From Verrucomicrobia bacterium UBA6354 (lineage in GTDB: Bacteria > Verrucomicrobiota > Kiritimatiellia > RFP12 > UBA1067), in NCBI GenBank assembly GCA_002440145.1, contig DJRS01000134.1:1-15842 (forward strand): DNA of 15,842 nt, in the 5' to 3' direction. The stretch's first letter is position 1; each line of letters begins with the position of its first letter. Positions 1 to 6,678 of the stretch are shown here, piece by piece. The translations under genes were made by a program, and so were the position numbers. Under the pieces are notes generated by a model. The model did not search any database, was not told the origin of the DNA, and saw nothing but the letters and a program-made list of their open reading frames with translations.

Positions 1-625
1 CATCATCGTCGTCAACAAGTCGGCCGGACGCTACGTGCACCCGTCCCCCGGCCACGAGCGCGGCACGTTGACCGAGGAACTCGTGCGTCTGCGCCCCGCC
101 CTGCGCACGGTGGGGTCGGTCGAACGTCCGGGCGTCGTCCACCGGCTGGACGCCGGCACGAGCGGCGTCATGGTGTTCGCCAAGAATCGCCGCGCCTACC
201 TGAAGCTGCGCGCCTGCTTCGAGTCCCACACGCGCCTGCGCAAGACCTATCTCGCCGTCGTGCAGGGCCGTCCGCCCCAACCGGCCGGCACGCTCGAGAC
301 GACCATCGGACGCAAACCCTGGGATCCGCGGCGCATGGCCTGCGACACGCCGGACGGCAAGCGCGCCGTGACGCACTGGACCGTCCTCGGGCACCACAAC
401 GGGCGCAGCCTGGTCGAATTCGTCATCGAGACCGGGCGCACGCACCAGATCCGCGTGCACGCCGCGCATCTGGGATGTCCCATCGTCGGGGACGATCTGT
501 ACGGTCAAAAGGGCGACCGCGGCAGATTGCTCCTGCACGCCGTGGAAATCAGCTTCCCGCATCCGGCGACGGGCAAGACGGTCACGTTCGCCGCGCCGCC
601 CCCGCCGGACATCATCTACGCGTAA
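1..625 (+). CDS. RluA-family RNA pseudouridine synthase, 5' end outside window
   Basis: Converts selected uridines in rRNA or tRNA to pseudouridine. The reading frame is already open at base 2 and reads IIVVNKSAGRYVHP, the usual start of the catalytic domain, so the true start and any N-terminal S4 domain lie outside the window. The catalytic motif HRLDAGTSG is visible, with the aspartate codon at 149-151, followed by the RKTYLAVVQG strand and the RTHQIRVH motif typical of RluA/RluC/RluD. The frame ends at TAA 623-625. Its last 14 bp overlap the 3' end of the convergent DUF1275 gene, and no terminator hairpin is visible between them. The exact subfamily (RluA, RluC, RluD or TruC-like) and target uridine cannot be told from the visible part. 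A second RluA-family gene lies at 7100-8020. Confidence 0.93.
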   Translation, partial: IIVVNKSAGRYVHPSPGHERGTLTEELVRLRPALRTVGSVERPGVVHRLDAGTSGVMVFAKNRRAYLKLRACFESHTRLRKTYLAVVQGRPPQPAGTLETTIGRKPWDPRRMACDTPDGKRAVTHWTVLGHHNGRSLVEFVIETGRTHQIRVHAAHLGCPIVGDDLYGQKGDRGRLLLHAVEISFPHPATGKTVTFAAPPPPDIIYA

Positions 626-1334
626 ACCGCGCGACCAGCCGCCGCCGCAGACGGCGCAGGAAAACCCGCTGCCGCGCCGTGACCAGCAAGGCGGACGCGA
701 GAACCAGGGCGGCCGGCGCCAGGATAAAGACCGGCGCCCCCCAGCGCTTCAGCAAAAGCGCCCCGGCTACCGCACCCGAAATGAAGACGCCGATGACGCA
801 GAAATAGTGCCGCGCTTTCCCGAGCCCCGCCGCGTCCTCGCCCGCCAGACCGCGATACAGCGCCTCCGAACCGCTGCGCAGGTTGCCCGTGCACATCGTC
901 GAGGCGAACGGCAGCCCCCGCACGCGGCGGAACGTCTGCACCTGCAAGGCGCATACGAAGGCGATTGTCGCGTTGACCAGGCAGTCGCCCCGGCCAACCG
1001 GCACGAAAACCGCCGCCGCCAGGAGGACCGCCTCGAGCGCCAGGACCGACTGGTGCCAGGAAATCCGCCGCGCCCCGCCCAGCCGGGCGTGCACGACGTT
1101 CGCGGCGAACACGCCGCATCCGTACGCGGCGATCGCGAAAAGGTATTTGAGGCAGTCCGTCCAAAGCCCGGCCGCCAGATTCACGCCCAGCAACACCATG
1201 TTGCCCGTTACCGCGTTCGCGAAGACGTGTCCGCGAAAGAGGTAGGAGTAGACGTCCGTAAAGCCGCCGACGAAGCTGAGCAGAAGCGCCGCGGCCAGCC
1301 GCTCCTCAACCGTGACGCACGGTTCGTTCGCCAT
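612..1334 (-). CDS. DUF1275 (YoaK-like) integral membrane protein
   Basis: A 240-residue polytopic membrane protein. The N-terminal segment FVGGFTDVYSYLFRGHVF followed by ANAVTGNMVLLG is the signature of the DUF1275/YoaK family; a second copy of the same theme, STMCTGNLRSG, occurs in the middle. I see about six hydrophobic segments and a very basic C-terminal tail (FLRRLRRRLVARFTRR). The family is of unknown function; a transport role is often proposed but not shown. The ATG at 1334 lies 4 bp after the stop of the upstream SDR gene, with only a weak AGGG as ribosome binding site, so it is probably translated by coupling within the pfl unit. The stop (612-614) lies inside the convergent pseudouridine synthase gene. 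Confidence 0.88.
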   Translation of the reverse strand: MANEPCVTVEERLAAALLLSFVGGFTDVYSYLFRGHVFANAVTGNMVLLGVNLAAGLWTDCLKYLFAIAAYGCGVFAANVVHARLGGARRISWHQSVLALEAVLLAAAVFVPVGRGDCLVNATIAFVCALQVQTFRRVRGLPFASTMCTGNLRSGSEALYRGLAGEDAAGLGKARHYFCVIGVFISGAVAGALLLKRWGAPVFILAPAALVLASALLVTARQRVFLRRLRRRLVARFTRR

Positions 1335-1338
1335 GGCG

Positions 1339-2340
1339 TCAACCCTGTGGGCGTGCGCGGAAGTAGGCGACCGTCCGTGCGAGGCCGTCCCGTAGCGCGA
1401 CTTTCGGCTCCCAGCCGCCCAAAAGCTCGTGCGCGAGCGTGATGTCGGGCTTGCGCTTCTTCGGGTCGTCCCCCGGCAGGGGTTCGCGCACGATCCGCGA
1501 GGGCGATTCCGGAATCTGCCGCAGGACTTCCCGCGCCAACTCCGCGATCGTGTACTCGCCCGGATTGCCCGTGTTGACGACCGGCGCCCCGAGCCCGTGC
1601 CGCGCCGTGAACGCGCGAATCGCCGCCTTGTCGAGCGCCATGTACCGCCGGAACGCCTCGATCAGATCGTCGCAGTACTGGAACGACCGCGTCTGCGACC
1701 CGTCGCCGTAGATCGTGATCGGCTTGCCCGCCAAAGCCTGCACGATGAAATTGGAAATGACGCGCCCGTCCTGCGGATGCATGCGCGGACCGTACGTGTT
1801 GAAGATCCGCACCATGCGCGCGTCCGTGTCATATTGGCGGATGGAGTCCGCCACGAGCGTCTCCGCCACGCGCTTGCCCTCGTCGTAGCAGCTGCGGATG
1901 CCGATCGTGTTCACGTTGCCCCAGTACGTCTCGACCTGCGGATGCACCGCCGGGTCGCCGTAGACCTCGCTCGTCGAGGCGTGCAGAAGCTTCGCCCCGC
2001 ATTCCGCCGCGAGTTTCAGGCAGTTCAGCACGCCGAAAATGCTCGTCTCGGTCGTGAAGAGCGGCCGCGCCTGGTAGTGGACGGGGCTCGCCGGGCACGC
2101 CAGATTGTAGATCTCGTCGAACGCGCGCCCCGCGCCGGCGGCGTCCAGAACCTCCGGCAGATGCCGCACGTCCCCTTCCACGAACGAAAAGGACGGATTG
2201 GCCCCGCAGGCGGCCAGGTTGGCGCGCCGTCCCGTGTAGAGGTCGTCGACCCCCACGACCCGGAACCCCTCCGAGAGGAGCCGCTCGCAAAGATGCGACC
2301 CCAAGAATCCGGCCGCCCCGGTGACCAATGCCTTCTTCAT
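1339..2340 (-). CDS. NAD-dependent SDR, UDP-glucuronate decarboxylase-like
   Basis: A 333-residue extended short-chain dehydrogenase/reductase. The Rossmann motif GAAGFLG is at residues 8-14, the catalytic STSE at 122-125, and YxxxK at Y152/K156. The strings YNLACPASPVHYQ, STSEVYGDP, RIFNTYGPRM and DGSQTRSFQY match UDP-glucuronate decarboxylase (UXS), which makes UDP-xylose, better than dTDP-glucose dehydratase or UDP-galactose epimerase. A related bacterial sugar-nucleotide enzyme cannot be excluded. Length is normal for soluble bacterial UXS. ATG at 2340 is preceded by a strong TTGGAGG and lies 10 bp after the pflA stop, so it should be cotranscribed with the pfl genes. The link between nucleotide-sugar synthesis and pyruvate formate-lyase is unusual and may be only operon packing. 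The DUF1275 gene follows after 4 bp. Confidence 0.9.
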   Translation of the reverse strand: MKKALVTGAAGFLGSHLCERLLSEGFRVVGVDDLYTGRRANLAACGANPSFSFVEGDVRHLPEVLDAAGAGRAFDEIYNLACPASPVHYQARPLFTTETSIFGVLNCLKLAAECGAKLLHASTSEVYGDPAVHPQVETYWGNVNTIGIRSCYDEGKRVAETLVADSIRQYDTDARMVRIFNTYGPRMHPQDGRVISNFIVQALAGKPITIYGDGSQTRSFQYCDDLIEAFRRYMALDKAAIRAFTARHGLGAPVVNTGNPGEYTIAELAREVLRQIPESPSRIVREPLPGDDPKKRKPDITLAHELLGGWEPKVALRDGLARTVAYFRARPQG

Positions 2341-2350
2341 CTTCCTCCAA

Positions 2351-3088
2351 TCACTTCTTGCTCGCCTTCGCGAAAAGCGAACGCGCGTAAGCCAGACTCT
2401 CCGCCGTCGGCGGTTTGACGTTCTCCAGACGGTACGGAATCTTCAGCGCATGCCACTTGGCGACGCCCAGCGTGTGGTACGGCAGGATGTCGACCCGCAC
2501 GACGTTCTCCATCGGGTTGACGAAGTCCGCCAGCCGCTTCAGCGATTCCGGATCGTCCGTGTAGCCCGGCACGAGCACGTGCCGCAGCCAGACCGTCCGC
2601 CCCGTCTCGTTCAGATAGCGCGCACAGTCCAGGACGCTCGCGTTGGAAGCGCCGGTCAGCTCGCGATGTTTCGCGTCGTCGATGTGTTTGATGTCCAGAA
2701 GGACCGTGTCCGTCGCCCGGAAGAGCCGCGCGAACGCCGCGCCCTTCTCGCCTTCGCGCGTGAAGGGGCCCGCCGCCGTGTCGAGGCACGTCGTCACGCC
2801 CGCCGCCTTCGCCTTCTCGAAAAGCTCCGCGACGAATTCCGGCTGCAGCAGGGGTTCGCCGCCCGAGACGGTGATCCCGCCCGTCGCGCCCCAGTACTCC
2901 CGGTACCGCAGCGCCCGCGCCAGAACCTCGTCCGCCGAAACCGTCGCCATCGGCTTGCCCGCCCACGTGTCCGGATTGTGGCAGTACGCGCACCGGAACG
3001 GACACCCGTGCAGGAAGAGGATAAAACGAACGCCGGGGCCGTCTGCGGCCCCGAACGTTTCGTAGGAATGGATGATTCCCTGTGCCAT
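2351..3088 (-). CDS. pflA: pyruvate formate-lyase activating enzyme (radical SAM)
   Basis: A 245-residue radical-SAM glycyl-radical activase. It uses a 4Fe-4S cluster and S-adenosylmethionine to put the glycyl radical on PflB under anoxic conditions. The cluster motif CxxxCxxC is C29-C33-C36 within HGCPFRCAYCHNPDTW, the form characteristic of PFL-AE. The SAM-binding GGEPL (in VSGGEPLLQPEF) and DIKHID strings are also present. Length matches the E. coli enzyme, and there is no extra ferredoxin insert of the kind found in other glycyl-radical activases. ATG at 3088 is 10 bp after the pflB stop; the only upstream purine run is a weak AAGG. The pflB-pflA order is the classical one and supports assignment to PFL rather than another glycyl-radical enzyme. 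Confidence 0.96.
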   Translation of the reverse strand: MAQGIIHSYETFGAADGPGVRFILFLHGCPFRCAYCHNPDTWAGKPMATVSADEVLARALRYREYWGATGGITVSGGEPLLQPEFVAELFEKAKAAGVTTCLDTAAGPFTREGEKGAAFARLFRATDTVLLDIKHIDDAKHRELTGASNASVLDCARYLNETGRTVWLRHVLVPGYTDDPESLKRLADFVNPMENVVRVDILPYHTLGVAKWHALKIPYRLENVKPPTAESLAYARSLFAKASKK

Positions 3089-3098
3089 GGCGCGAACC

Positions 3099-5351
3099 TT
3101 AGAGGTGGTCGTGGCACGTGCGGGCGATCACGTCGTCCTGCTGCTCCTTGGTCAGGTTGATGAACTTGACCGCATAGCCCGAGACGCGGATCGTGAACTG
3201 CGCGTATTCCGGCTTCTCCGGATGCGCCTGGCAGTCGCGCAGCTTGTCGACGCCGAACACGTTCACGTTGAGGTGATGCGCGCCCTTGGCGAAGTAGCCG
3301 TCCATGACCGTCACGAGGTTCTCCGCACGCTCTTCGTCCGTCGAGCCGAGCGCCCCCGGATTCATCGTCTGCGTGTTCGAGATGCCGTCCAGCGCGAACT
3401 TGTACGGGATCTTCGCGACCGAGTTCAGCGACGCGACAAGACCGTTCTGCTCCGCGCCGTAGGACGGGTTCGCGCCCGGCGCGAACGGCGTCTTGGCCGG
3501 ACGCCCGTCCGGCAGCGCACCCGTCGCCTTGCCGTACACCACGTTCGAGGTGATCGTGAGGATCGAGGTCGTCGGTTCCGCGTTGCGGTAGGTGTGGTGG
3601 CGTTTGATCTTCTTGATGAAGGTCTTGAGGAGTTCCACGCCGATCTGGTCCGCGCGGTCGTCGTCGTTGCCGTACTTCGGGAAGTCGCCCTCGACCTTGA
3701 AGTCGCACGCCAGGCCCTTTTCGTCGCGGATGACCTTGACCTTGGCGTACTTCATCGCCGAGATCGAGTCCACCACGTGCGAGAAGCCCGCGATGCCCGT
3801 CGCGAACGTGCGGCGCACGTCCGTGTTGATGAGCGCCATTTCCGCCGCTTCATAGTAGTACTTGTCGTGCATGTAGTGGATGAGGTTCAGCACGTTGACG
3901 TACAGCCCCGCGAGCCACTCCAGCATGATGTCGTAGTTGTGCATCACCTGCTTGTAGTCGAGGTAGTCGCCCTCGACGACCGGGATCTCCGGACCGACCT
4001 GCACGTACGGCGTCAGCCCCGCGCCTTCGTCCTTGCCGCCGTTGATGGCGTAGAGAAGCGCCTTGGCGAGGTTCGCGCGCGCGCCGAAGAACTGCATCTC
4101 CTTGCCCGTCTGCGTCGCCGAGACGCAGCAGCAGATCGAGTAGTCGTCGCCCCAGATCGGACGCATCACGTCGTCGTTCTCGTACTGAATGGACGAGGTC
4201 TTGACCGAAATCATCGCCGCGTACTTGCGGAACGCCTTCGGCAGACGGCGCGTGTAGAGGACCGTGAGGTTCGGCTCCGGCGAAGGACCCATGTTTTCCA
4301 GCGTGTGCAGGAAGCGGAAGCAGTTCTTCGTCACGAGCGTGCGGCCGTCGTCGCCCATGCCGCCCACTTCGAGCGTCGCCCAGACGGGGTCGCCCGAGAA
4401 GAGCTGGTTGTAGCTCTCGATGCGCGCGAACTTGACCATGCGGAACTTCAGGACCAGATGGTCGACGAGCTCCTGCGCCTGCGCCTCGGTGAGCGTGCCC
4501 TTCTTCATGTCGCGCTCGATGTAGATGTCGAGGAACGTCGAGATGCGGCCGACGGACATCGCCGCGCCGTTCTGCGTCTTGATCGCGGCCAGATAGCCGA
4601 AGTAGAGCCACTGGAACGCTTCCTTCGCCGTCGCCGCCGGCTTGGAGATGTCGAACCCGTACGACGCGGCCATGATCTTCATCTGGTTGAGCGCCTTGAT
4701 CTGGTCCGCGACTTCCTCGCGCAGGCGGATGACGTCGTCCGTCATCGTGCCGTCGCCGATGTTGGCGAAATCGTCCTTCTTCTGGGCGATGATGTAGTCG
4801 ATGCCGTAGAGCGCCACGCGGCGGTAGTCGCCCACGATGCGGCCGCGGCCGTAGGTGTCCGGCAGACCGGTGATGATGTGCGCCTTGCGGGCCGCGCGGA
4901 TCTCGGGCGTATACGCGTCGAACACGCCCTGGTTATGGGTCTTGTGGTACTCGGTGAAGATCTTGTGGAGTTCGGCGTTCGGCTTGTAGCCGTACTGCGC
5001 GCAGGCCTCCTCGGCCATCTTGATGCCGCCGAAAGGCATGAACGCGCGCTTGAGAGGTTTGTCGGTCTGGAGACCGACGACCTGCTCCAGGCCCTCGATC
5101 AGATAGCCCGGCTTGTGCGAAGTGATGCCCGAGACGATGTCGGTGTCCATGTCCAGGACGCCGCCCTTGGCATGCTCTTCCTTCTGGAGTTCCTGGAGTT
5201 TGCCCCAAAGTTTGTTCGTCGCCTCCGTCGGACCGGCGAGGAACTTCTCGTCGCCTTCGTACGGCGTATAGTTGCGCTGGATGAAGTCGGCTACGTCGAT
5301 ATCCGATTCCCAGCCGCCGGGCACGAAGCCCTCCCACTGCTCATATCTCAT
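3099..5351 (-). CDS. pflB: formate acetyltransferase (pyruvate formate-lyase)
   Basis: A 750-residue glycyl-radical enzyme of the cytosol. It turns pyruvate and CoA into acetyl-CoA and formate in fermentation. The N-terminus (WEGFVPGGWESDIDVADFIQ) and the active-site region before KEMQFFGARANL are those of true PFL, not of a diol dehydratase-type relative. The active-site cysteine pair, equivalent to E. coli C418-C419, is C408-C409; C407 adds a third consecutive cysteine. The glycyl radical site is G725 in RVSGYAV, 25 residues from the C-terminus as in E. coli. ATG at 5351 has an AGAAGG ribosome binding site about 8 nt upstream. The gene heads the unit pflB-pflA-SDR-DUF1275 and has a sigma-70-like promoter at 5447-5475. 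Activity requires the PflA encoded next. Confidence 0.97.
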   Translation of the reverse strand: MRYEQWEGFVPGGWESDIDVADFIQRNYTPYEGDEKFLAGPTEATNKLWGKLQELQKEEHAKGGVLDMDTDIVSGITSHKPGYLIEGLEQVVGLQTDKPLKRAFMPFGGIKMAEEACAQYGYKPNAELHKIFTEYHKTHNQGVFDAYTPEIRAARKAHIITGLPDTYGRGRIVGDYRRVALYGIDYIIAQKKDDFANIGDGTMTDDVIRLREEVADQIKALNQMKIMAASYGFDISKPAATAKEAFQWLYFGYLAAIKTQNGAAMSVGRISTFLDIYIERDMKKGTLTEAQAQELVDHLVLKFRMVKFARIESYNQLFSGDPVWATLEVGGMGDDGRTLVTKNCFRFLHTLENMGPSPEPNLTVLYTRRLPKAFRKYAAMISVKTSSIQYENDDVMRPIWGDDYSICCCVSATQTGKEMQFFGARANLAKALLYAINGGKDEGAGLTPYVQVGPEIPVVEGDYLDYKQVMHNYDIMLEWLAGLYVNVLNLIHYMHDKYYYEAAEMALINTDVRRTFATGIAGFSHVVDSISAMKYAKVKVIRDEKGLACDFKVEGDFPKYGNDDDRADQIGVELLKTFIKKIKRHHTYRNAEPTTSILTITSNVVYGKATGALPDGRPAKTPFAPGANPSYGAEQNGLVASLNSVAKIPYKFALDGISNTQTMNPGALGSTDEERAENLVTVMDGYFAKGAHHLNVNVFGVDKLRDCQAHPEKPEYAQFTIRVSGYAVKFINLTKEQQDDVIARTCHDHL

Positions 5352-5446
5352 TTTCTAACCTTCTTTCTTGCCGACGTCTCCCGCCGGCGTGTTGTTCCAA
5401 ACCGCCCGACCGTAGTCGTTACAGTCCGCGCAAGTTTAGGTACAAG

Positions 5447-5475
5447 AGTTTACCATTTTGCCGCCGGTTTTGCAA
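5447..5475 (-). promoter_or_regulatory. sigma-70 type promoter for pflB unit, extended -10
   Basis: On the minus strand a -35 TTGCAA (5470-5475) is followed after exactly 17 bp by -10 TAAACT (5447-5452), preceded by TGG, an extended -10. The start site would fall near 5440, giving a leader of about 88 nt before the pflB ATG. The leader contains a GC-rich 7-bp hairpin at 5370-5388 (one G-U pair, loop GGAGA). I see no clear FNR or ArcA box. Confidence 0.6.
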
Positions 5476-5615
5476 TAGGGAATTTGCGTCTCCGCGGCGT
5501 CCAGACTGTAAAGGCTAGTCCTAGGAACAGTCCTTTGGCGTTCCTCCTCCCTCCCGCGGCATTTCGGAAGGGAAGCCCGTCCGGAGGAGCCGGCCCGTTC
5601 CGCGACAGACGAACC

Positions 5616-5652
5616 CGTTTTGGGACAAGTTGGCGCACTTTGTCCCAAAACG
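5616..5652. promoter_or_regulatory. perfect 13-bp inverted repeat, likely regulator site for hsp20
   Basis: The arms CGTTTTGGGACAA (5616-5628) and TTGTCCCAAAACG (5640-5652) are perfect reverse complements separated by 11 bp. The right arm ends 14 bp before the -24/-12 promoter. It has no T-tract and lies upstream of the promoter, so an operator or activator site is more likely than a terminator. It does not match CIRCE (TTAGCACTC-N9-GAGTGCTAA), the HrcA site. Confidence 0.6.
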
Positions 5653-5666
5653 CCCGATTCCCCGCC

Positions 5667-5683
5667 TTGGCACGGTGCGTGCG
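5667..5683 (+). promoter_or_regulatory. sigma-54 type -24/-12 promoter for the hsp20 pair
   Basis: TTGGCACG (5667-5674), four bases, then GTGC (5679-5682). The GG and GC dinucleotides have the exact 10-bp spacing required for RpoN promoters; compared with YTGGCACG-N4-TTGC only the first T of the -12 element differs. The start site would be near 5694, giving a leader of about 36 nt. No sigma-70 promoter of similar quality is visible for this gene. Confidence 0.6.
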
Positions 5684-5695
5684 TTCAGGAGGGTG

Positions 5696-5723
5696 TTCGC
5701 TTTGGAAGCGGACGAAAGGAGAA
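5696..5723 (+). promoter_or_regulatory. possible RNA thermometer / masked ribosome binding site in hsp20 leader
   Basis: Two exclusive foldings are visible. In the first, TTCGCTT (5696-5702) pairs with AAGCGGA (5706-5712), leaving AAAGGAG free. In the second, TTC (5696-5698) and CTTT (5700-5703) pair with GAA (5721-5723) and AAAG (5715-5718), covering the Shine-Dalgarno with an asymmetric internal loop. Weak, U-rich masking of the ribosome binding site is the design of hsp20 thermometers (ROSE, fourU). No thermodynamic calculation was made. Confidence 0.3.
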
Positions 5724-5729
5724 CGAAAA

Positions 5730-6140
5730 ATGAGTACATTTGCCGATGTGAATCCGTGGAGGTTCCTGAACGAGTTGCTGGATGTCGACAGCCGCGCGTT
5801 CAAAAGCATGCGGGCGCGTGCCGCCGGGCACTTCCCGCCCGTCAACGTCTTCTTGGACGAAGACGCGGCGATCATCGATCTGGAATTGCCGGGACGGACG
5901 GGCAAGGATGTGAGTTTGACGCTCGAGCCCCAGGCGGTCACCGTGGCGGACAAACCCGCCGAGGTGAAGGACGCCGCCGGCAAGACTGTCGAGACGCGCC
6001 CGGCGTGGAGCCGCCGGCTGGAACTGCCCTTCCGCGTCGATCCCGAGAAGGCCAACGCCAAATTCACCGACGGCATCCTCCGCGTGGAGTTGCCGAAAGT
6101 CGTGGAGGAGACGGTGCGGCATATCGAAATCGCGGACTGA
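5730..6140 (+). CDS. small heat-shock protein (Hsp20/alpha-crystallin), first of pair
   Basis: A 136-residue ATP-independent chaperone that holds unfolding proteins. The alpha-crystallin domain runs from about residue 36 (PVNVFLDEDAAIIDLELPG) to 125 and contains the diagnostic KFTDGILRVELPK (G115-I116-L117). The C-terminal tail has the I-x-I oligomerisation motif (I132, I134 in HIEIAD). A short variable N-terminal arm precedes the domain. The start at 5730 is chosen because AAAGGAG (5715-5721) lies 8 nt upstream; a far longer in-frame upstream extension is only shadow of pflB antisense. It is the first gene of a two-gene unit, 36 bp before the second Hsp20, and is probably driven by the -24/-12 promoter at 5667-5683. 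Differences between the two suggest hetero-oligomer partners, as with IbpA/IbpB; this is inference. Confidence 0.94.
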   Translation: MSTFADVNPWRFLNELLDVDSRAFKSMRARAAGHFPPVNVFLDEDAAIIDLELPGRTGKDVSLTLEPQAVTVADKPAEVKDAAGKTVETRPAWSRRLELPFRVDPEKANAKFTDGILRVELPKVVEETVRHIEIAD

Positions 6141-6176
6141 GCACCATTCATCATTAAAGAAGAAAGGAGACTTGAA

Positions 6177-6512
6177 ATGAACGAAGAGAAATATCTGGTT
6201 CCGGTGGCGGTGCTTTCCGAGAAACCGGACGCCTACGAGCTGAAGGTCGAACTGCCCGGAATCGCCAAGGACGAAGCGGAGTTGCATGTCGAAGGCAAGA
6301 CGTTGACCTTGAGGACACGCTCGAAATACCAGAATCCGGCCGGATTCCGTCCGGTCGCGACAGAATTCGAGCGCGCAAACTACGCCATGAGCGCGGATTT
6401 GCCGGAACTGGCGGATCTCACGACCCTGTCGGCGAAACTGGCGAGCGGCATCCTGACCGTGGAAGTCAAGAAGCGCCCCGAAACGCAGGCAAAGAAGATA
6501 GAGATCCAATAA
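6177..6512 (+). CDS. small heat-shock protein (Hsp20/alpha-crystallin), second of pair
   Basis: A 111-residue protein made almost entirely of an alpha-crystallin domain (from about residue 8, VPVAVLSEKPDAYELKVELPG). It has the conserved KLASGILTVEVKK (G91-I92-L93) and a C-terminal I-x-I (I108, I110 in KKIEIQ). It is shorter than most Hsp20 proteins and lacks an N-terminal arm of useful length, so it may depend on the upstream protein for assembly. ATG at 6177 has a strong AAAGGAG at 6163-6169. It is cotranscribed with the first Hsp20 and is followed by a rho-independent terminator. The two proteins are clearly related but diverged, so this is not a recent tandem duplication. Confidence 0.92.
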   Translation: MNEEKYLVPVAVLSEKPDAYELKVELPGIAKDEAELHVEGKTLTLRTRSKYQNPAGFRPVATEFERANYAMSADLPELADLTTLSAKLASGILTVEVKKRPETQAKKIEIQ

Positions 6513-6542
6513 AACGCACAAGCGTACGACCTTGCGTAAAAG

Positions 6543-6573
6543 CGCCGCGGTTCGATCGAGCCGCGGCGTTTTT
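6543..6573. terminator. rho-independent terminator, probably bidirectional
   Basis: Stem CGCCGCGG (6543-6550) pairs with CCGCGGCG (6561-6568); the centre TTCGATCGAG is itself nearly self-complementary. A T5 run (6569-6573) follows on the plus strand and AAAA (6538-6541) precedes it, so it can also end minus-strand transcripts from the HIT gene. Confidence 0.85.
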
Positions 6574-6604
6574 GTGGATTCGTCGGTCCAATACCCTGCG
6601 CGGC

Positions 6605-6637
6605 GTTCCGGCGCAACGGCACAGGCGTTCCGGCGCG
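6605..6637 (+). repeat. dispersed 33-bp repeat, copy 1
   Basis: GTTCCGGCGCAACGG, 7 variable bases, then GTTCCGGCGCG. The same 15 + 7 + 11 layout occurs inverted at 15568-15600 with the 15- and 11-bp blocks identical. Each copy contains GTTCCGGCGC twice at 22-bp spacing. It sits between the hsp20 terminator and the end of the HIT gene. The flanking GCGCGGC is also shared, with a 1-nt difference. Confidence 0.65.
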
Positions 6638-6678
6638 GACGTTACCCCCGAATCCGGGAGGAACGCGCTACTTGCCCT

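Larger units (their letters stand above)
5352..5729. other. divergent pflB / hsp20 control region
   Basis: This is a 378-bp gap between the divergent pflB and hsp20 starts. It is the least coding-like and most structured stretch in the left half. From left to right it holds the pflB leader, the pflB promoter (5447-5475), short palindromic sequence around 5504-5532 (GACTGT and ACAGTC flanking TCCTAGGA), a purine-rich stretch, the perfect inverted repeat 5616-5652, the -24/-12 promoter 5667-5683, and the structured hsp20 leader. A long plus-strand open frame crosses it from the antisense of pflB into hsp20, but I reject that as GC-driven shadow. Confidence 0.7.

Noticed and set aside
5504..5532. 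GACTGT / ACAGTC flanking a TCCTAGGA palindrome as an operator
   Set aside because: Only 6-bp arms. ACAGTCC also recurs at 5421, but this is too short to separate from chance; kept only as part of the region description.
5616..5652. Inverted repeat as a terminator
   Set aside because: No T-tract on either side, and it lies upstream of a promoter in a divergent region, so a regulator site is more likely.
3072..6140. Plus-strand open frame of 1022 codons ending in the first Hsp20
   Set aside because: Its first part is antisense to pflB with Arg/Val/Asp-rich, low-complexity translation. Only the part from ATG 5730, with its own ribosome binding site, is an Hsp20.
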